From Campylobacteraceae bacterium (lineage in GTDB: Bacteria; Campylobacterota; Campylobacteria; Campylobacterales; Arcobacteraceae): a stretch of DNA of 64,000 bases. The notes below the pieces were generated by a model. That model worked only from the letters and a program-made list of their open reading frames with translations, did not search any database and was not told the origin of the DNA. Made by a program: the position numbers and the translations under genes. Where the stretch lies: NCBI GenBank assembly GCA_013373175.1, contig JABXII010000008.1:1-64000 (forward strand), given 5' to 3'. Below, one piece after another: positions 46,042-54,923 of the stretch (positions are counted from its first letter, which is position 1; each line of letters starts with the position of its first letter).

Positions 46042-46737
46042 ATGAATCTTTTTACGGATGGCTTTCAAGAAGCAATACAATTATTAACATCAGGTAATGA
46101 GTCTGTTTATTCAGCAATTACAACTACTATAACTGTATCTTCTTGGTCTTTATTAATTAGTTTAATATTGGGTCTTCCACTAGGCTTCTTACTGGGGTAT
46201 TATAATTTCCCTGGTAAGGCTGTAGTAAGAACTATTGTTGATACACTCTTAGCTTTGCCAACTGTTGTAATAGGTTTAATTGCATATACAATGTTATCTC
46301 AAGTAGGTCCACTTGGAAGTTTAGGTTTACTTTTCTCTCAAGAAGCAATAATAATGGGGCAAATAGTTTTAGGCTTGCCTATTATTATCGCTTTAACTGC
46401 AACACAAGTTGAAGCTGTAGATAAAAGACTTTATATTTCATTAAAAGGTTTAGGCGCTAGTTCTAAGCAAATTTTGATTGCCACTTTGATTGAAGCGAGA
46501 TTTGGTCTTATGACAGCAGCAATGACAGCTTATGGAAGAATTATTACTGAAATTGGTATTTCAATGATGGTTGGTGGAAATATTAAGTATCACACAAGAA
46601 CTGTTACTACTGCAATTGCATTAGAAACAGGGAAGGGTGAGTTTGTTACAGGAATTGCACTTGGATTAGTATTGTTTGTAGTTGCTTTATCTGTAAATAT
46701 TGCTTTATCTATGTTAAAAAGGAAATGGAACCAATGA
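46042..46737 (+). CDS. tupB: Tungstate ABC transporter permease
   Basis: 231 residues, about five to six membrane helices. The permease coupling region is VDKRLYISLKGLGASSKQI (~130), followed by EIGISMMVGGNIKYHTRT. It begins 12 nt after tupA and its stop overlaps the tupC start (ATGA). Confidence 0.9.
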   Translation: MNLFTDGFQEAIQLLTSGNESVYSAITTTITVSSWSLLISLILGLPLGFLLGYYNFPGKAVVRTIVDTLLALPTVVIGLIAYTMLSQVGPLGSLGLLFSQEAIIMGQIVLGLPIIIALTATQVEAVDKRLYISLKGLGASSKQILIATLIEARFGLMTAAMTAYGRIITEIGISMMVGGNIKYHTRTVTTAIALETGKGEFVTGIALGLVLFVVALSVNIALSMLKRKWNQ

Positions 46738-47756
46738 GTAATATTTATGAGTTAAAAAACATAGAACAATATTATGATGGAAGAAGAGTATTAAATATTG
46801 AAAAACTCTCTTTACAAGAAAGTCAAATAATAGGTTTTTTTGGTCCAAATGGAAGTGGGAAATCAACCCTTTTTTCTCTTTTATCATTTATAAATAAACA
46901 AACAAATGGGGAACTACTTTTTAATGGTGTAGATAATAAGCATTTACAACAAGAGTTAAAACAATCAGTAGTAATGGTTCCTCAAAATCCTTATTTACTA
47001 AAAAGAACAGTATTTGAAAATATTTCATATGGTCTGAAGCTAAGAAATGAAACAAGTAATATTGAAGAAAAAGTAAATGAAGCTTTGTCTTTAGTTGGAT
47101 TAGATAGAAGTTTTGCAAATAGAAAATGGAGTCAACTCTCAGGGGGAGAAGCTCAAAGGGTTGCCCTTGCTGCTAGACTTATATTAAAACCAAAGGTTTT
47201 AATTTTAGATGAACCTACAACAGGAGTTGATACAAATTCAGCTCAACTTATAAAAGAAGCTATTTTAAGTACAAAACAAAAATGGAATACCACAATACTT
47301 ATTTCAAGTCACGATAATAACTGGCTTAATCATATTTGTGATAGAAAAATTGCTCTTTTTAATGGTCATTTAGTAGATAGTGGTAATCTTAATTTACTTT
47401 TTGCACCTTGGGAAAAAGCAGAAGATGGAAATCTTATTAAACTTTTTCCTGATGGGCAAGTATTAAAAATACACAATAGTGAATCTAAAAAAAGAGACTC
47501 AGTTGTAATGATTGAGTCTAATGCAATTAGTATATGTCGATTAGAGTGCAAAGAGTTAATTACTGAGTCTACTTTAATTGGAACAATTAGCTCGATTTCT
47601 CAACAAAATTTAGATGAACTATTAATGGTAGAATTTACAATAGGTGGAATATCATTTAACTGTAAAATAGATAGAAAAATAATGAAAGAACAAAGGTTTT
47701 TACCCTCTGATAGAGTTTATGTAAATATTGATACAAACCAAGTTTGTTGGATATAA
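46734..47756 (+). CDS. tupC: Tungstate ABC transporter ATP-binding protein
   Basis: 340 residues from ATG 46734, preferred to an in-frame ATG 9 nt upstream because AGGA is then well spaced and the TupB stop overlaps. Walker A FGPNGSGKST, signature LSGGEAQR, Walker B LILDEPTTG and SSHD are intact. After the ATPase (to ~225) a C-terminal ~110-residue part ends in a TOBE-like domain (TLIGTISSISQQ, DRVYVNID), which may bind oxyanion to inhibit uptake. Confidence 0.88.
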   Translation: MSNIYELKNIEQYYDGRRVLNIEKLSLQESQIIGFFGPNGSGKSTLFSLLSFINKQTNGELLFNGVDNKHLQQELKQSVVMVPQNPYLLKRTVFENISYGLKLRNETSNIEEKVNEALSLVGLDRSFANRKWSQLSGGEAQRVALAARLILKPKVLILDEPTTGVDTNSAQLIKEAILSTKQKWNTTILISSHDNNWLNHICDRKIALFNGHLVDSGNLNLLFAPWEKAEDGNLIKLFPDGQVLKIHNSESKKRDSVVMIESNAISICRLECKELITESTLIGTISSISQQNLDELLMVEFTIGGISFNCKIDRKIMKEQRFLPSDRVYVNIDTNQVCWI

Positions 47757-47829
47757 GTAAATTACATCATGCAAAAAAAGTACTTAAAAACAAAAAAAAG
47801 ACTATAAAAAAAAGTTAAAAAAACTGAAG

Positions 47830-47843
47830 ATAATATATATTAT
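47830..47843. promoter_or_regulatory. 14-bp perfect AT palindrome upstream of the second ModE-like gene
   Basis: ATAATATATATTAT lies in the 169-nt spacer 47757-47925. It is purely A/T in an A/T-rich spacer and so weak evidence for an operator. No other structure is seen in the spacer. Confidence 0.2.
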
Positions 47844-47925
47844 TATATTAGAATAAGGAAACTTAAGTAAAATAAACTTTACTTATTTACTAAAGTATTT
47901 GAAGATATAAAGGGTTAGTGTAAAA

Positions 47926-48279
47926 ATGAATTTAAAAGTCAAGTTGTGGATTGAAAACAAAAATAGAAATCTTATTTTTGGGGATGGTAAAAATTTAATC
48001 TTGCAGTATATTGACTCTACTGGTTCTATTAGTGAAACAGCAAATAAACTTTCTATGTCTGAAGATAATATCTTAAAGCACTTAAGAATCTTAGAAGATA
48101 ATAATACAAGTGAAATGGTATTAAAAATACAAGGTTTAAAAAAAGATTCTAAAGCCTCTTATGTTTTAACTCCTGAAGCTAGGATGGTTTTACAAACCTA
48201 TCAAATCTATCAACACGATATCAAAAAGTTTGCACAAAAAAAATTTGATGAGATTTTTAAAGATTTTATAGAAAAATAA
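47926..48279 (+). CDS. Second ModE-like winged-helix protein
   Basis: 117 residues, same domain as the ModE-like protein at 42620 (KLWIENKNRNLIFGDGKNLIL, STGSISETANKLSMSEDN) and likewise without MOP domains. The recognition helix differs (SEDNILKHLRIL), so its target may differ. The spacer after tupC suggests its own promoter. One of the two may control tupABC and the other the fdhD unit. Confidence 0.82.
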   Translation: MNLKVKLWIENKNRNLIFGDGKNLILQYIDSTGSISETANKLSMSEDNILKHLRILEDNNTSEMVLKIQGLKKDSKASYVLTPEARMVLQTYQIYQHDIKKFAQKKFDEIFKDFIEK

Positions 48280-48310
48280 TATTAGTTTTATAAAGAGTTT
48301 TGAGCATAAA

Positions 48311-48338
48311 AAAAGGCTAGTAAAGATACTAACCTTTT
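48311..48338. terminator. Bidirectional terminator between convergent genes
   Basis: AAAAGGCTAGTA pairs with TACTAACCTTTT (one mismatch) around AAGA. A-run and T-run flanks serve both the ModE-like gene and the aldolase. Confidence 0.7.
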
Positions 48339-48344
48339 AAAATC

Positions 48345-49319
48345 TTAACTATACTCTTCAGTTAATTTGTCATAAAATTTAACATATTCAGTATCACCTT
48401 CATCTCTAGCTTTCATAGCTGGTCTTGGATGTTCGTTTAAGTGACCTGTAATGATGTACGGTACGCTTGGTCCCCAGTCTAACTCCTTTTCTAACGCAAC
48501 CATATGCTCTTCAATGAATTTTAATACTGGAGCTAATTTATATTTTGGATTTTTTAAGAACCCAAGTAATAATTCCATAGCACAGTTTCCAGCTCCTCTA
48601 CCTAATCCACTAACTGTTACATCTAAGTAACTAGTTCCATAAATCATAGCTTCTAAAGTATTTGCATATGCAAGTGTTAAGTTATTGTGTGCATGGATAC
48701 CAACTTTTTTACTAGCTGGTTTTGCAAATGATAAATATTTATCTGTTAGTTTATTAATTTGTTCTGGATAAAAAGAACCAAAGCTATCTGCAATATAGAT
48801 TACATCTACATTTGTTTCAGCAAGTTGTGTTAATACTTCTGTTAATTCATCATCAAATGATTTTGAAATAGCCATGATATTACATGTAGTTTCATAACCT
48901 TTTGCATGGAAATCTTCAATTAACTCAATTGCTTCTGGTAGTTGGTGAATATATGTAGCTATTCTAATCATATCAACTACTGATTCAGATTTTGGTGGAA
49001 TTTCTTCTTTAATAGTTCTTCCAACATCTGCCATTGTAGCAATTTTCATATTAGTGTCGTTCTCACCTACAATTCTTCTAATATCCTCTTCTTTACAGAA
49101 GTTCCATGGTCCATACTCATCTTCACTCATAACAGTTGGAGATACATTTTTACCGATTTCCATATAATCAATTCCAGCAGCAACACACATTTCATAGTGA
49201 GCTTTTACAAATTCATCAGTAAAGTGGTAGTTATTAACTAATCCACCATCTCTTATTGTACAGTCAAAAACTTTTACGTCTTTTCTAACCGAAAGTATAG
49301 AACCTTTTCTTTCTAACAT
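48345..49319 (-). CDS. HMGL/DRE-TIM family aldolase-like enzyme
   Basis: 324 residues. A DRE-TIM metallolyase barrel: FDCTIRDGGLVNNYHF (metal Asp19, ~18-33), IHAHNNLTLAYANTLEA (metal His pair, ~204-220) and VSGLGRGAGNCAMELLL. The family includes 4-hydroxy-2-oxovalerate aldolase and the citramalate and isopropylmalate synthases; this one lacks the synthase C-terminal domains. The RDGGLVNN form is typical of aldolase-like members often linked to surface-sugar or small-molecule loci. Substrate unknown. It stands alone. Confidence 0.8.
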   Translation of the reverse strand: MLERKGSILSVRKDVKVFDCTIRDGGLVNNYHFTDEFVKAHYEMCVAAGIDYMEIGKNVSPTVMSEDEYGPWNFCKEEDIRRIVGENDTNMKIATMADVGRTIKEEIPPKSESVVDMIRIATYIHQLPEAIELIEDFHAKGYETTCNIMAISKSFDDELTEVLTQLAETNVDVIYIADSFGSFYPEQINKLTDKYLSFAKPASKKVGIHAHNNLTLAYANTLEAMIYGTSYLDVTVSGLGRGAGNCAMELLLGFLKNPKYKLAPVLKFIEEHMVALEKELDWGPSVPYIITGHLNEHPRPAMKARDEGDTEYVKFYDKLTEEYS

Positions 49320-49395
49320 AATCTATCCCTATTTTTAATAATTAAATGTGAAAAATATAATACCTTAAAGTTATAAAAAAAATTATTAAGGAGTC

Positions 49396-50691
49396 TTAAA
49401 ATTCACGTCTTTCTTGCCCTTGATAACGTTTTGGTGACATAGAGTCTCTTATTTTTAACTTATCTTTGCCTTCAAATTGCATATGACTAGTACTTTCTAC
49501 ATTTTTATCTGCAATCTTACTTAGACTATGAGAAATATGTTTTACGTTTTCAGCGATATCTGCATTCTTTTGGGTTAAAACATCAATATCTGAAACTGTT
49601 GAATTGATTTGTGATATTCCTCTTTCTTGCTCAATTGAAGCTTCAACTACATCTTGAATAAGCTTTGTAGTTTCATTTATATTTTCATTTAAAATTCCAT
49701 AACCTTCAATCATTTTATCAGCAATTGTTTTGCCTTCATTTGCTTTACTTGTGGCATTTTCTACTAAATCTTTTATTTGTTTTGCAGCTTCAGCGGATCT
49801 ATTTGCTAAATTTCTAACCTCTGCTGCAACAACTGCAAAACCTTTTCCAGCTTCACCAGCAGTTGCTGCTTCAACGGCAGCATTTAGTGATAGAATATTT
49901 GTTTGAAATGCAATTTGGTCAATCATCTCAACTGCTTCATGTACAGCATTAGTAGAGTTATTTATTTCATTCATTGCTTGAACTGTTTGAGAAGATAAAT
50001 TCATACCTTCTTTAATTTCATTTTTTACATTTTTACCATAAATAGACATCTCTTTTGCTGTTTGTGAAGTAGTTACTATTCTATTTGTTATCTCTTCAAT
50101 AGCTGCAGAAGTCTCTTCTAAAGAAGCCGCTTGTGAAGATGTAGCTTGTGAAAGATTGGTACTATTTTCAAATAAAACCTTTGATTCTTTTTGCATTACT
50201 AAACTTGTTCTATATGTTGACATAAGATTTTTAGTAATCTCATTTTTTAAATAGTTTACTCCAACGGATAAGTTTTTTAATTCTCCACCTCTAAATAAAT
50301 CTTCATTTATACTTGTTAGAAAGTTTTGTTTAGAGTATTCCTCTAATACATTATCAATTTCTATTAAAGACTCTTCTAGTTTATTAGACATTTTATTAAA
50401 TGTTTTTGCAATATAATTTAACTTTGCATTTGATGTAGTTTTTGTGATTCTATCATCTATAAAACCATCAGATAGTTTCTCTGCACAAATCATAATCTCA
50501 CCATAAATAGTTAAATCTTCTTCTTGTTTGTGTTCTATTAAGTTTGCAAGAGAGTGAATCTTTTTTAAGATAACATCATCTTTTTTTAATGCTTCAAGTT
50601 CAATAGTATTTGTATTTCCTTTAACAAACTCTTCTATTTGGTCTAGTGCATTAATTATATTTTCTGTATTGTTTGATTTAAAAAACATCAA
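49396..50691 (-). CDS. Soluble chemoreceptor paired with a PAS protein (second copy)
   Basis: 431 residues without membrane helices, a clear paralogue of the receptor at 16574 (shared FGGEL-type HAMP stretch, [29 protein letters not shown]). It differs in its ~20-residue C-terminal tail, which is basic (MSPKRYQGQERREF). It lies 6 nt after a PAS gene. The two pairs probably arose by duplication of a whole split-Aer unit. Confidence 0.88.
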   Translation of the reverse strand: MMFFKSNNTENIINALDQIEEFVKGNTNTIELEALKKDDVILKKIHSLANLIEHKQEEDLTIYGEIMICAEKLSDGFIDDRITKTTSNAKLNYIAKTFNKMSNKLEESLIEIDNVLEEYSKQNFLTSINEDLFRGGELKNLSVGVNYLKNEITKNLMSTYRTSLVMQKESKVLFENSTNLSQATSSQAASLEETSAAIEEITNRIVTTSQTAKEMSIYGKNVKNEIKEGMNLSSQTVQAMNEINNSTNAVHEAVEMIDQIAFQTNILSLNAAVEAATAGEAGKGFAVVAAEVRNLANRSAEAAKQIKDLVENATSKANEGKTIADKMIEGYGILNENINETTKLIQDVVEASIEQERGISQINSTVSDIDVLTQKNADIAENVKHISHSLSKIADKNVESTSHMQFEGKDKLKIRDSMSPKRYQGQERREF

Positions 50692-50697
50692 CTTCCC

Positions 50698-51081
50698 TTA
50701 TCTTAAACTTTTATATAAGGCTTCGGCCTTTTTTATCTCATCAGAAGTTGGTTTAACTCTTACAGATACATATCTTGTTTTTCCCTTTGAAGTTTTTGAT
50801 GGAAAAGCCGTAGCATTAACCCAATAAAAACCACCATCTTTGGTTTTGTTTTTTACAATACCTTTCCATACTTTACCATTTTGGATTGTTTTCCACATAT
50901 CTTCAAAAGCAGCTTTTGGCATATCATTGTGCCTAACATAGTTGTGAGGTTGACCTATTAATTCATCTTTTGTATATCCTGCAATTTTACAAAAGTCTGC
51001 ATTAGCATAAATTACTATGCCTTTTTCATCAGTCTCAGATACAATCATTGTATCCTTATCTAAAGTTATTTCTTGTCCCAT
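50698..51081 (-). CDS. Aer-like single PAS-domain redox sensor (second copy)
   Basis: 127 residues, about two thirds identical by eye to the PAS protein at 17829 ([50 protein letters not shown]). RHPD of Aer is RHND here, a change close to the flavin site that could shift ligand or redox tuning. It partners the receptor encoded just downstream. Confidence 0.88.
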   Translation of the reverse strand: MGQEITLDKDTMIVSETDEKGIVIYANADFCKIAGYTKDELIGQPHNYVRHNDMPKAAFEDMWKTIQNGKVWKGIVKNKTKDGGFYWVNATAFPSKTSKGKTRYVSVRVKPTSDEIKKAEALYKSLR

Positions 51082-51220
51082 TTGTTGTTTCCTACCAATA
51101 ATTAAGGGCAGGATTATATAATAACAAGTCTGTTACTTTCATTATGTACAATTATTAGTTTTTCTAATTATAAATAATTGCAATAAAATATTATTTATAA
51201 AATAATCAATGCTTTTAAGA

Positions 51221-51226
51221 TATAAT
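51221..51226 (+). promoter_or_regulatory. -10 box immediately before mutS2
   Basis: TATAAT ends only 6 nt before the mutS2 ATG (51233). Transcription from it would start at or next to the ATG, giving a leaderless mRNA; there is no ribosome-binding site between them. Confidence 0.4.
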
Positions 51227-51232
51227 GCGCCC

Positions 51233-53437
51233 ATGAACGAAATATTAAAAAAATTAGATTTATCAGAGTATGTAGACTCTTTTTCAAAACATTTCGCAAG
51301 GCAGAAGCCTGTAGTGCTAGAGGGTGATATTAATCTTCACTATAGATTAATAAATGAACTTTCAAATTTTGAAATAAAACAACCAAAAACTGTAGAAAAT
51401 TTAGATACACAAATAATTCATATTCAAAAACAAGGTATTTTAAAATCTTATGAAATATATGAATTTATAAAAATCATTAATTACTTTTTATATCTAAAAA
51501 AATTCTCTTTCGAAGGTAAGTTAGAAGAGTGGATAGAAAAAATTATTATTCCAGATGAGCTTATAAAAGTTTGTGATTATTTTGATGAAAAAGCAAAATT
51601 AAAACATGGTGTTGATGAAGATTACGATAGAGTTGTTGAAGCAATAAAACAGAATAAACAAGAGATAAAACAAAATCTTTATAAGACAATTAATTCTAGT
51701 AAAATTAGATCTTATATGGTTGATTCTCAGGTTCATTATATAAATGGAGAAGAGTGTTTACTTGTAAGAGGTGGATTTAACCACGTTTTAAAAGCACAAG
51801 TTTTAGATAGGTCTAATTCTGGATTCTTTTATGTATTACCTCATAGCGTTAGTACTTTAAAACAAAAACAAAATGATTTACAAAATAAACAAGAAGAGAT
51901 TTTATTAAAGCTTTGTAAACAAATTACTTCAACATTTGAAAAGCATTTACTATTTTTAAAGTTTATAAATAAAGAGTTTGATAGATTTGACCATTATCAA
52001 GCAAGATTGCATTTTGCAAAAATAGGAGATAAAAACTTTATCTTACCAAATAAAAAAGGTAAAAATAGACTTGTAGAATTTAAACATCCTGCACTTCATG
52101 AACCAAAACCTATTTCTATTGACTTTTCTAAATCTGTTATTATGATTACTGGTGTAAATGCTGGTGGTAAAACTATGATGTTAAAATCAATTTTAAGTGC
52201 AGTATTTTTATCTAAATATTTACTTCCATATAATGCTCACCACGAGACTGAAATTAGTAACTTTAAGTCAATTCAAGCAGTTCTTGATGACCCACAAAGT
52301 GTAAAAAATGATATCTCAACTTTTGCTGGAAGAATGGTAGAGTTCTCTAAACTATTTTCAAGCAAAAGTGCAATAGTTGGAGTTGATGAAATCGAGCTTG
52401 GTACAGATTCTGATGAAGCAGCAAGTCTGTTTAAAGTGATAATTGAAGACTTAATTCAAAAAGACATGAAGATTATTATTACAACTCACCACAAGAGACT
52501 TGCGGCGCTTATGGCTTCAAATGAAGATGTTGAATTAATAGCAGCTCTTTATGATGAAGCAAATCAAAAACCAACTTATGAGTTTTTACAAGGAACAATT
52601 GGTAAATCATATGCCTTTGAAACAGCTAGTAGATATGGAATTCCTCATAATGTAATCAAAAGAGCAAAAGAAGTTTATGGTGAAGATAAAGATAGATTAA
52701 ATGAACTTATCGAAAGAAGTTCTGCTTTAGAAATTGAGTTAAAACAAAAGATTGTAAAACTTGATGAAGAGATAAAAGAGCATGAAAGATTAAATAGAAA
52801 TCTAAAAGATACAAAAGAGAGTTTAGATAATCATATTTTCATGGAAAAATCAAAACTTCACAAAGAGTATAGCGATGCAAGAAATGAAGCTAAAAAAGCA
52901 ATTAAAGCAAAAATCTCTAAAGAGGGACATAGGCATTTAAATACAGCCCATGAAAAAGCTTCACAAATTAAAACCCAAAAAGTAAAAGATGTTGAGGAAA
53001 ACTTAAAAGAGGGTGATAGAGTTAAATATAGAAACTCAAAAGGTGTTATTGTTTCAATTAAAGGAAAACGTGCATTTATTGAAAATGAGATGGGTATGAG
53101 ACTTCAAGTTCCATTGGTTGATCTTTCTAGAAGTGGAAATCCTCCAAAAATAAAACAAAAACCAAATGCAACGGTAACAGTTCAAAAACCAGATTCAGGA
53201 CATGTAAAATTAGACTTACATGGACAAAGAGTAGAAGAAGCGTTAGAAAACTTAGATAAGTTTATTTCTGATTCTTTAATAGCTGGATTTGATGAAGTTT
53301 TAGTTTACCATGGAATAGGAACAGGTAAACTAGCAGCAGCAACTAAAAAGTATCTTGATAAACATCCAAAAGTAAAAGCATATGAAGATGCTCACCCAAG
53401 TAGTGGTGGCTTTGGTGCAAAAGTTATAAAACTATAA
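51233..53437 (+). CDS. mutS2: MutS2 family ATPase with Smr endonuclease domain
   Basis: 734 residues from ATG 51233; a more upstream in-frame start would include the -10 box. It has the MutS core and clamp without the mismatch-binding N-terminal domain, Walker A TGVNAGGKTMM (~310), VDEIELGTDSDEAA, a long coiled coil (~480-580), and a C-terminal Smr domain (LDLHGQRVEEAL, VYHGIGTGKL). MutS2 suppresses homologous recombination or rescues collided ribosomes in other bacteria. Campylobacterota commonly lack MutS1/MutL repair. Confidence 0.93.
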   Translation: MNEILKKLDLSEYVDSFSKHFARQKPVVLEGDINLHYRLINELSNFEIKQPKTVENLDTQIIHIQKQGILKSYEIYEFIKIINYFLYLKKFSFEGKLEEWIEKIIIPDELIKVCDYFDEKAKLKHGVDEDYDRVVEAIKQNKQEIKQNLYKTINSSKIRSYMVDSQVHYINGEECLLVRGGFNHVLKAQVLDRSNSGFFYVLPHSVSTLKQKQNDLQNKQEEILLKLCKQITSTFEKHLLFLKFINKEFDRFDHYQARLHFAKIGDKNFILPNKKGKNRLVEFKHPALHEPKPISIDFSKSVIMITGVNAGGKTMMLKSILSAVFLSKYLLPYNAHHETEISNFKSIQAVLDDPQSVKNDISTFAGRMVEFSKLFSSKSAIVGVDEIELGTDSDEAASLFKVIIEDLIQKDMKIIITTHHKRLAALMASNEDVELIAALYDEANQKPTYEFLQGTIGKSYAFETASRYGIPHNVIKRAKEVYGEDKDRLNELIERSSALEIELKQKIVKLDEEIKEHERLNRNLKDTKESLDNHIFMEKSKLHKEYSDARNEAKKAIKAKISKEGHRHLNTAHEKASQIKTQKVKDVEENLKEGDRVKYRNSKGVIVSIKGKRAFIENEMGMRLQVPLVDLSRSGNPPKIKQKPNATVTVQKPDSGHVKLDLHGQRVEEALENLDKFISDSLIAGFDEVLVYHGIGTGKLAAATKKYLDKHPKVKAYEDAHPSSGGFGAKVIKL

Positions 53438-53446
53438 GGGAAAAGT

Positions 53447-54286
53447 ATGGAACAAATGCAACAAGAAATACAGTCAATACAAAAGGTATATAATCTTCTA
53501 ATAGAGTTTTTTATGAATTATAGTTTCCAAATTCTTGGTGCTATAATCATCTTAATACTTGGTTTTTTTGTAGGTAAAAAAGTTGCTGGGGCTGTTCAAA
53601 AACTTTGTGATAAAAACAATTTAGATGTTACTCTTACAAAGTTTATTGTAAATACAGTAAAGTTTGCCATTATAATTGGTGCAGTAATAATTGCAGTTGG
53701 TAAATTAGGAATTACTTTAACTCCATTTATAGCTGGTATTGGTGCTGCTTCACTTGGTGCAGGACTTGCTTTACAAGGAACACTATCAAACTATGGTGCA
53801 GGACTTTCTATAATTATCACAAGACCTTTTATAGTAGGAAATACAATTACAGTGCAAGATGTATTTGGAGTTGTAGAAGAGATAAAACTAGGATATACAG
53901 TACTTTTAACTGAAGATGGTGAACAAATAACTGTACCAAACAAATATATTATTGGGGAAGTTATTGTTAACTCTTTTGATTATAGAATAGTAGAAGCAAC
54001 TATTGGTGTTGCCTATGATAGTGATATGGATAAAACTATTTCTTTGATTTTAAATGAGTTAAATAAGTTTGATGAGTTTATCTCTAAAGAGGCTAAACCT
54101 CAAGTTGGGATAAAAGAGTTTGGTGACTCTTCTGTTAATATTGAATATAGATATTGGGCAAAAACAAATAACTACTTTGAGACTCAATACAAAGTAAACT
54201 TTGCTATTTTTGAGACTTTAAAGAAAAACTCAATAGAGATACCTTTTCCTATTAGAGATGTTTTTATTCATGAAAAAAAAGCATAA
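53447..54286 (+). CDS. mscS: Small MscS mechanosensitive channel
   Basis: 279 residues, the size of E. coli MscS. Three membrane helices (~22-42, 62-85, 90-115); the pore helix has the Gly/Ala pattern IAGIGAASLGAGLALQGTLS, and then SIIITRPFIVGNTITV opens the beta domain. It releases solutes on hypo-osmotic shock. It lies 9 nt after mutS2; the stop codon is inside the arm of a terminator. Confidence 0.93.
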   Translation: MEQMQQEIQSIQKVYNLLIEFFMNYSFQILGAIIILILGFFVGKKVAGAVQKLCDKNNLDVTLTKFIVNTVKFAIIIGAVIIAVGKLGITLTPFIAGIGAASLGAGLALQGTLSNYGAGLSIIITRPFIVGNTITVQDVFGVVEEIKLGYTVLLTEDGEQITVPNKYIIGEVIVNSFDYRIVEATIGVAYDSDMDKTISLILNELNKFDEFISKEAKPQVGIKEFGDSSVNIEYRYWAKTNNYFETQYKVNFAIFETLKKNSIEIPFPIRDVFIHEKKA

Positions 54287-54307
54287 AATAGATTTTTTAT
54301 TTTATGC
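54281..54307. terminator. Bidirectional terminator after mscS
   Basis: GCATAAAATA and its exact complement flank GATTTTT, between convergent genes, with an A-run before and a T-rich loop and flank. Confidence 0.75.
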
Positions 54308-54836
54308 TCATAAATGATTTAAATACACATTTTATTCTTTGTTTAATATCACTTCCATCTTGTTTCATATAATCAGTTTGAATCTTATAAATTAGTTCTT
54401 TATCTATTTTAAACTCAAATACTAAATATCCTGCGTAAAGCTTAGCTTTTTTATTTTTTTTACCCTTATCTTCTTTATCATTTTCATAAATGTAGTAGTT
54501 TATTTCAAGTTTGTTTTTTAATTGATTACTTGTATTGAAATATGAATTTAAAACTTCTTTTACTTCTTGTTGTAAATCTTCTTTTGAGTAATACTTTATT
54601 AAAACAGATGGCATAATTTTAGAGTATTCAATATCTGATTTCAAATCTATATTTTGTGTTTTCAATAAGTTTATAGCTTCTTTGATTTTATTTTTATTTG
54701 CTATTTTTTCAAATGTAGTTGTTTTTTCTTGGCAAGTTAATCTTTTAGATTTGATAGTTTTTTTATTTACTTGTTCATATATTCCATAACCAAAAAATAG
54801 AGCAATAACAAAGATAAGTAATAGTAGTTTTTTCAT
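54297..54836 (-). CDS. Exported or anchored protein of unknown function
   Basis: 179 residues: an N-terminal hydrophobic segment (LLLLIFVIALFFGYGIYEQ) and then a polar, Lys-rich, mostly helical then beta-rich periplasmic part. Only two Cys (~35 and ~170) are present. No family is recognised. It lies 87 nt downstream of the AsmA/DUF748 gene on the same strand, so the two may be related in envelope function. Confidence 0.6.
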   Translation of the reverse strand: MKKLLLLIFVIALFFGYGIYEQVNKKTIKSKRLTCQEKTTTFEKIANKNKIKEAINLLKTQNIDLKSDIEYSKIMPSVLIKYYSKEDLQQEVKEVLNSYFNTSNQLKNKLEINYYIYENDKEDKGKKNKKAKLYAGYLVFEFKIDKELIYKIQTDYMKQDGSDIKQRIKCVFKSFMSIK

Positions 54837-54923
54837 AATAATATTCCTTTAAATAATATATTAAAGAAATATTACTATTATAATAATTATAAGTAAATAA
54901 AATAATTAGTTTATAAGTAAAAC

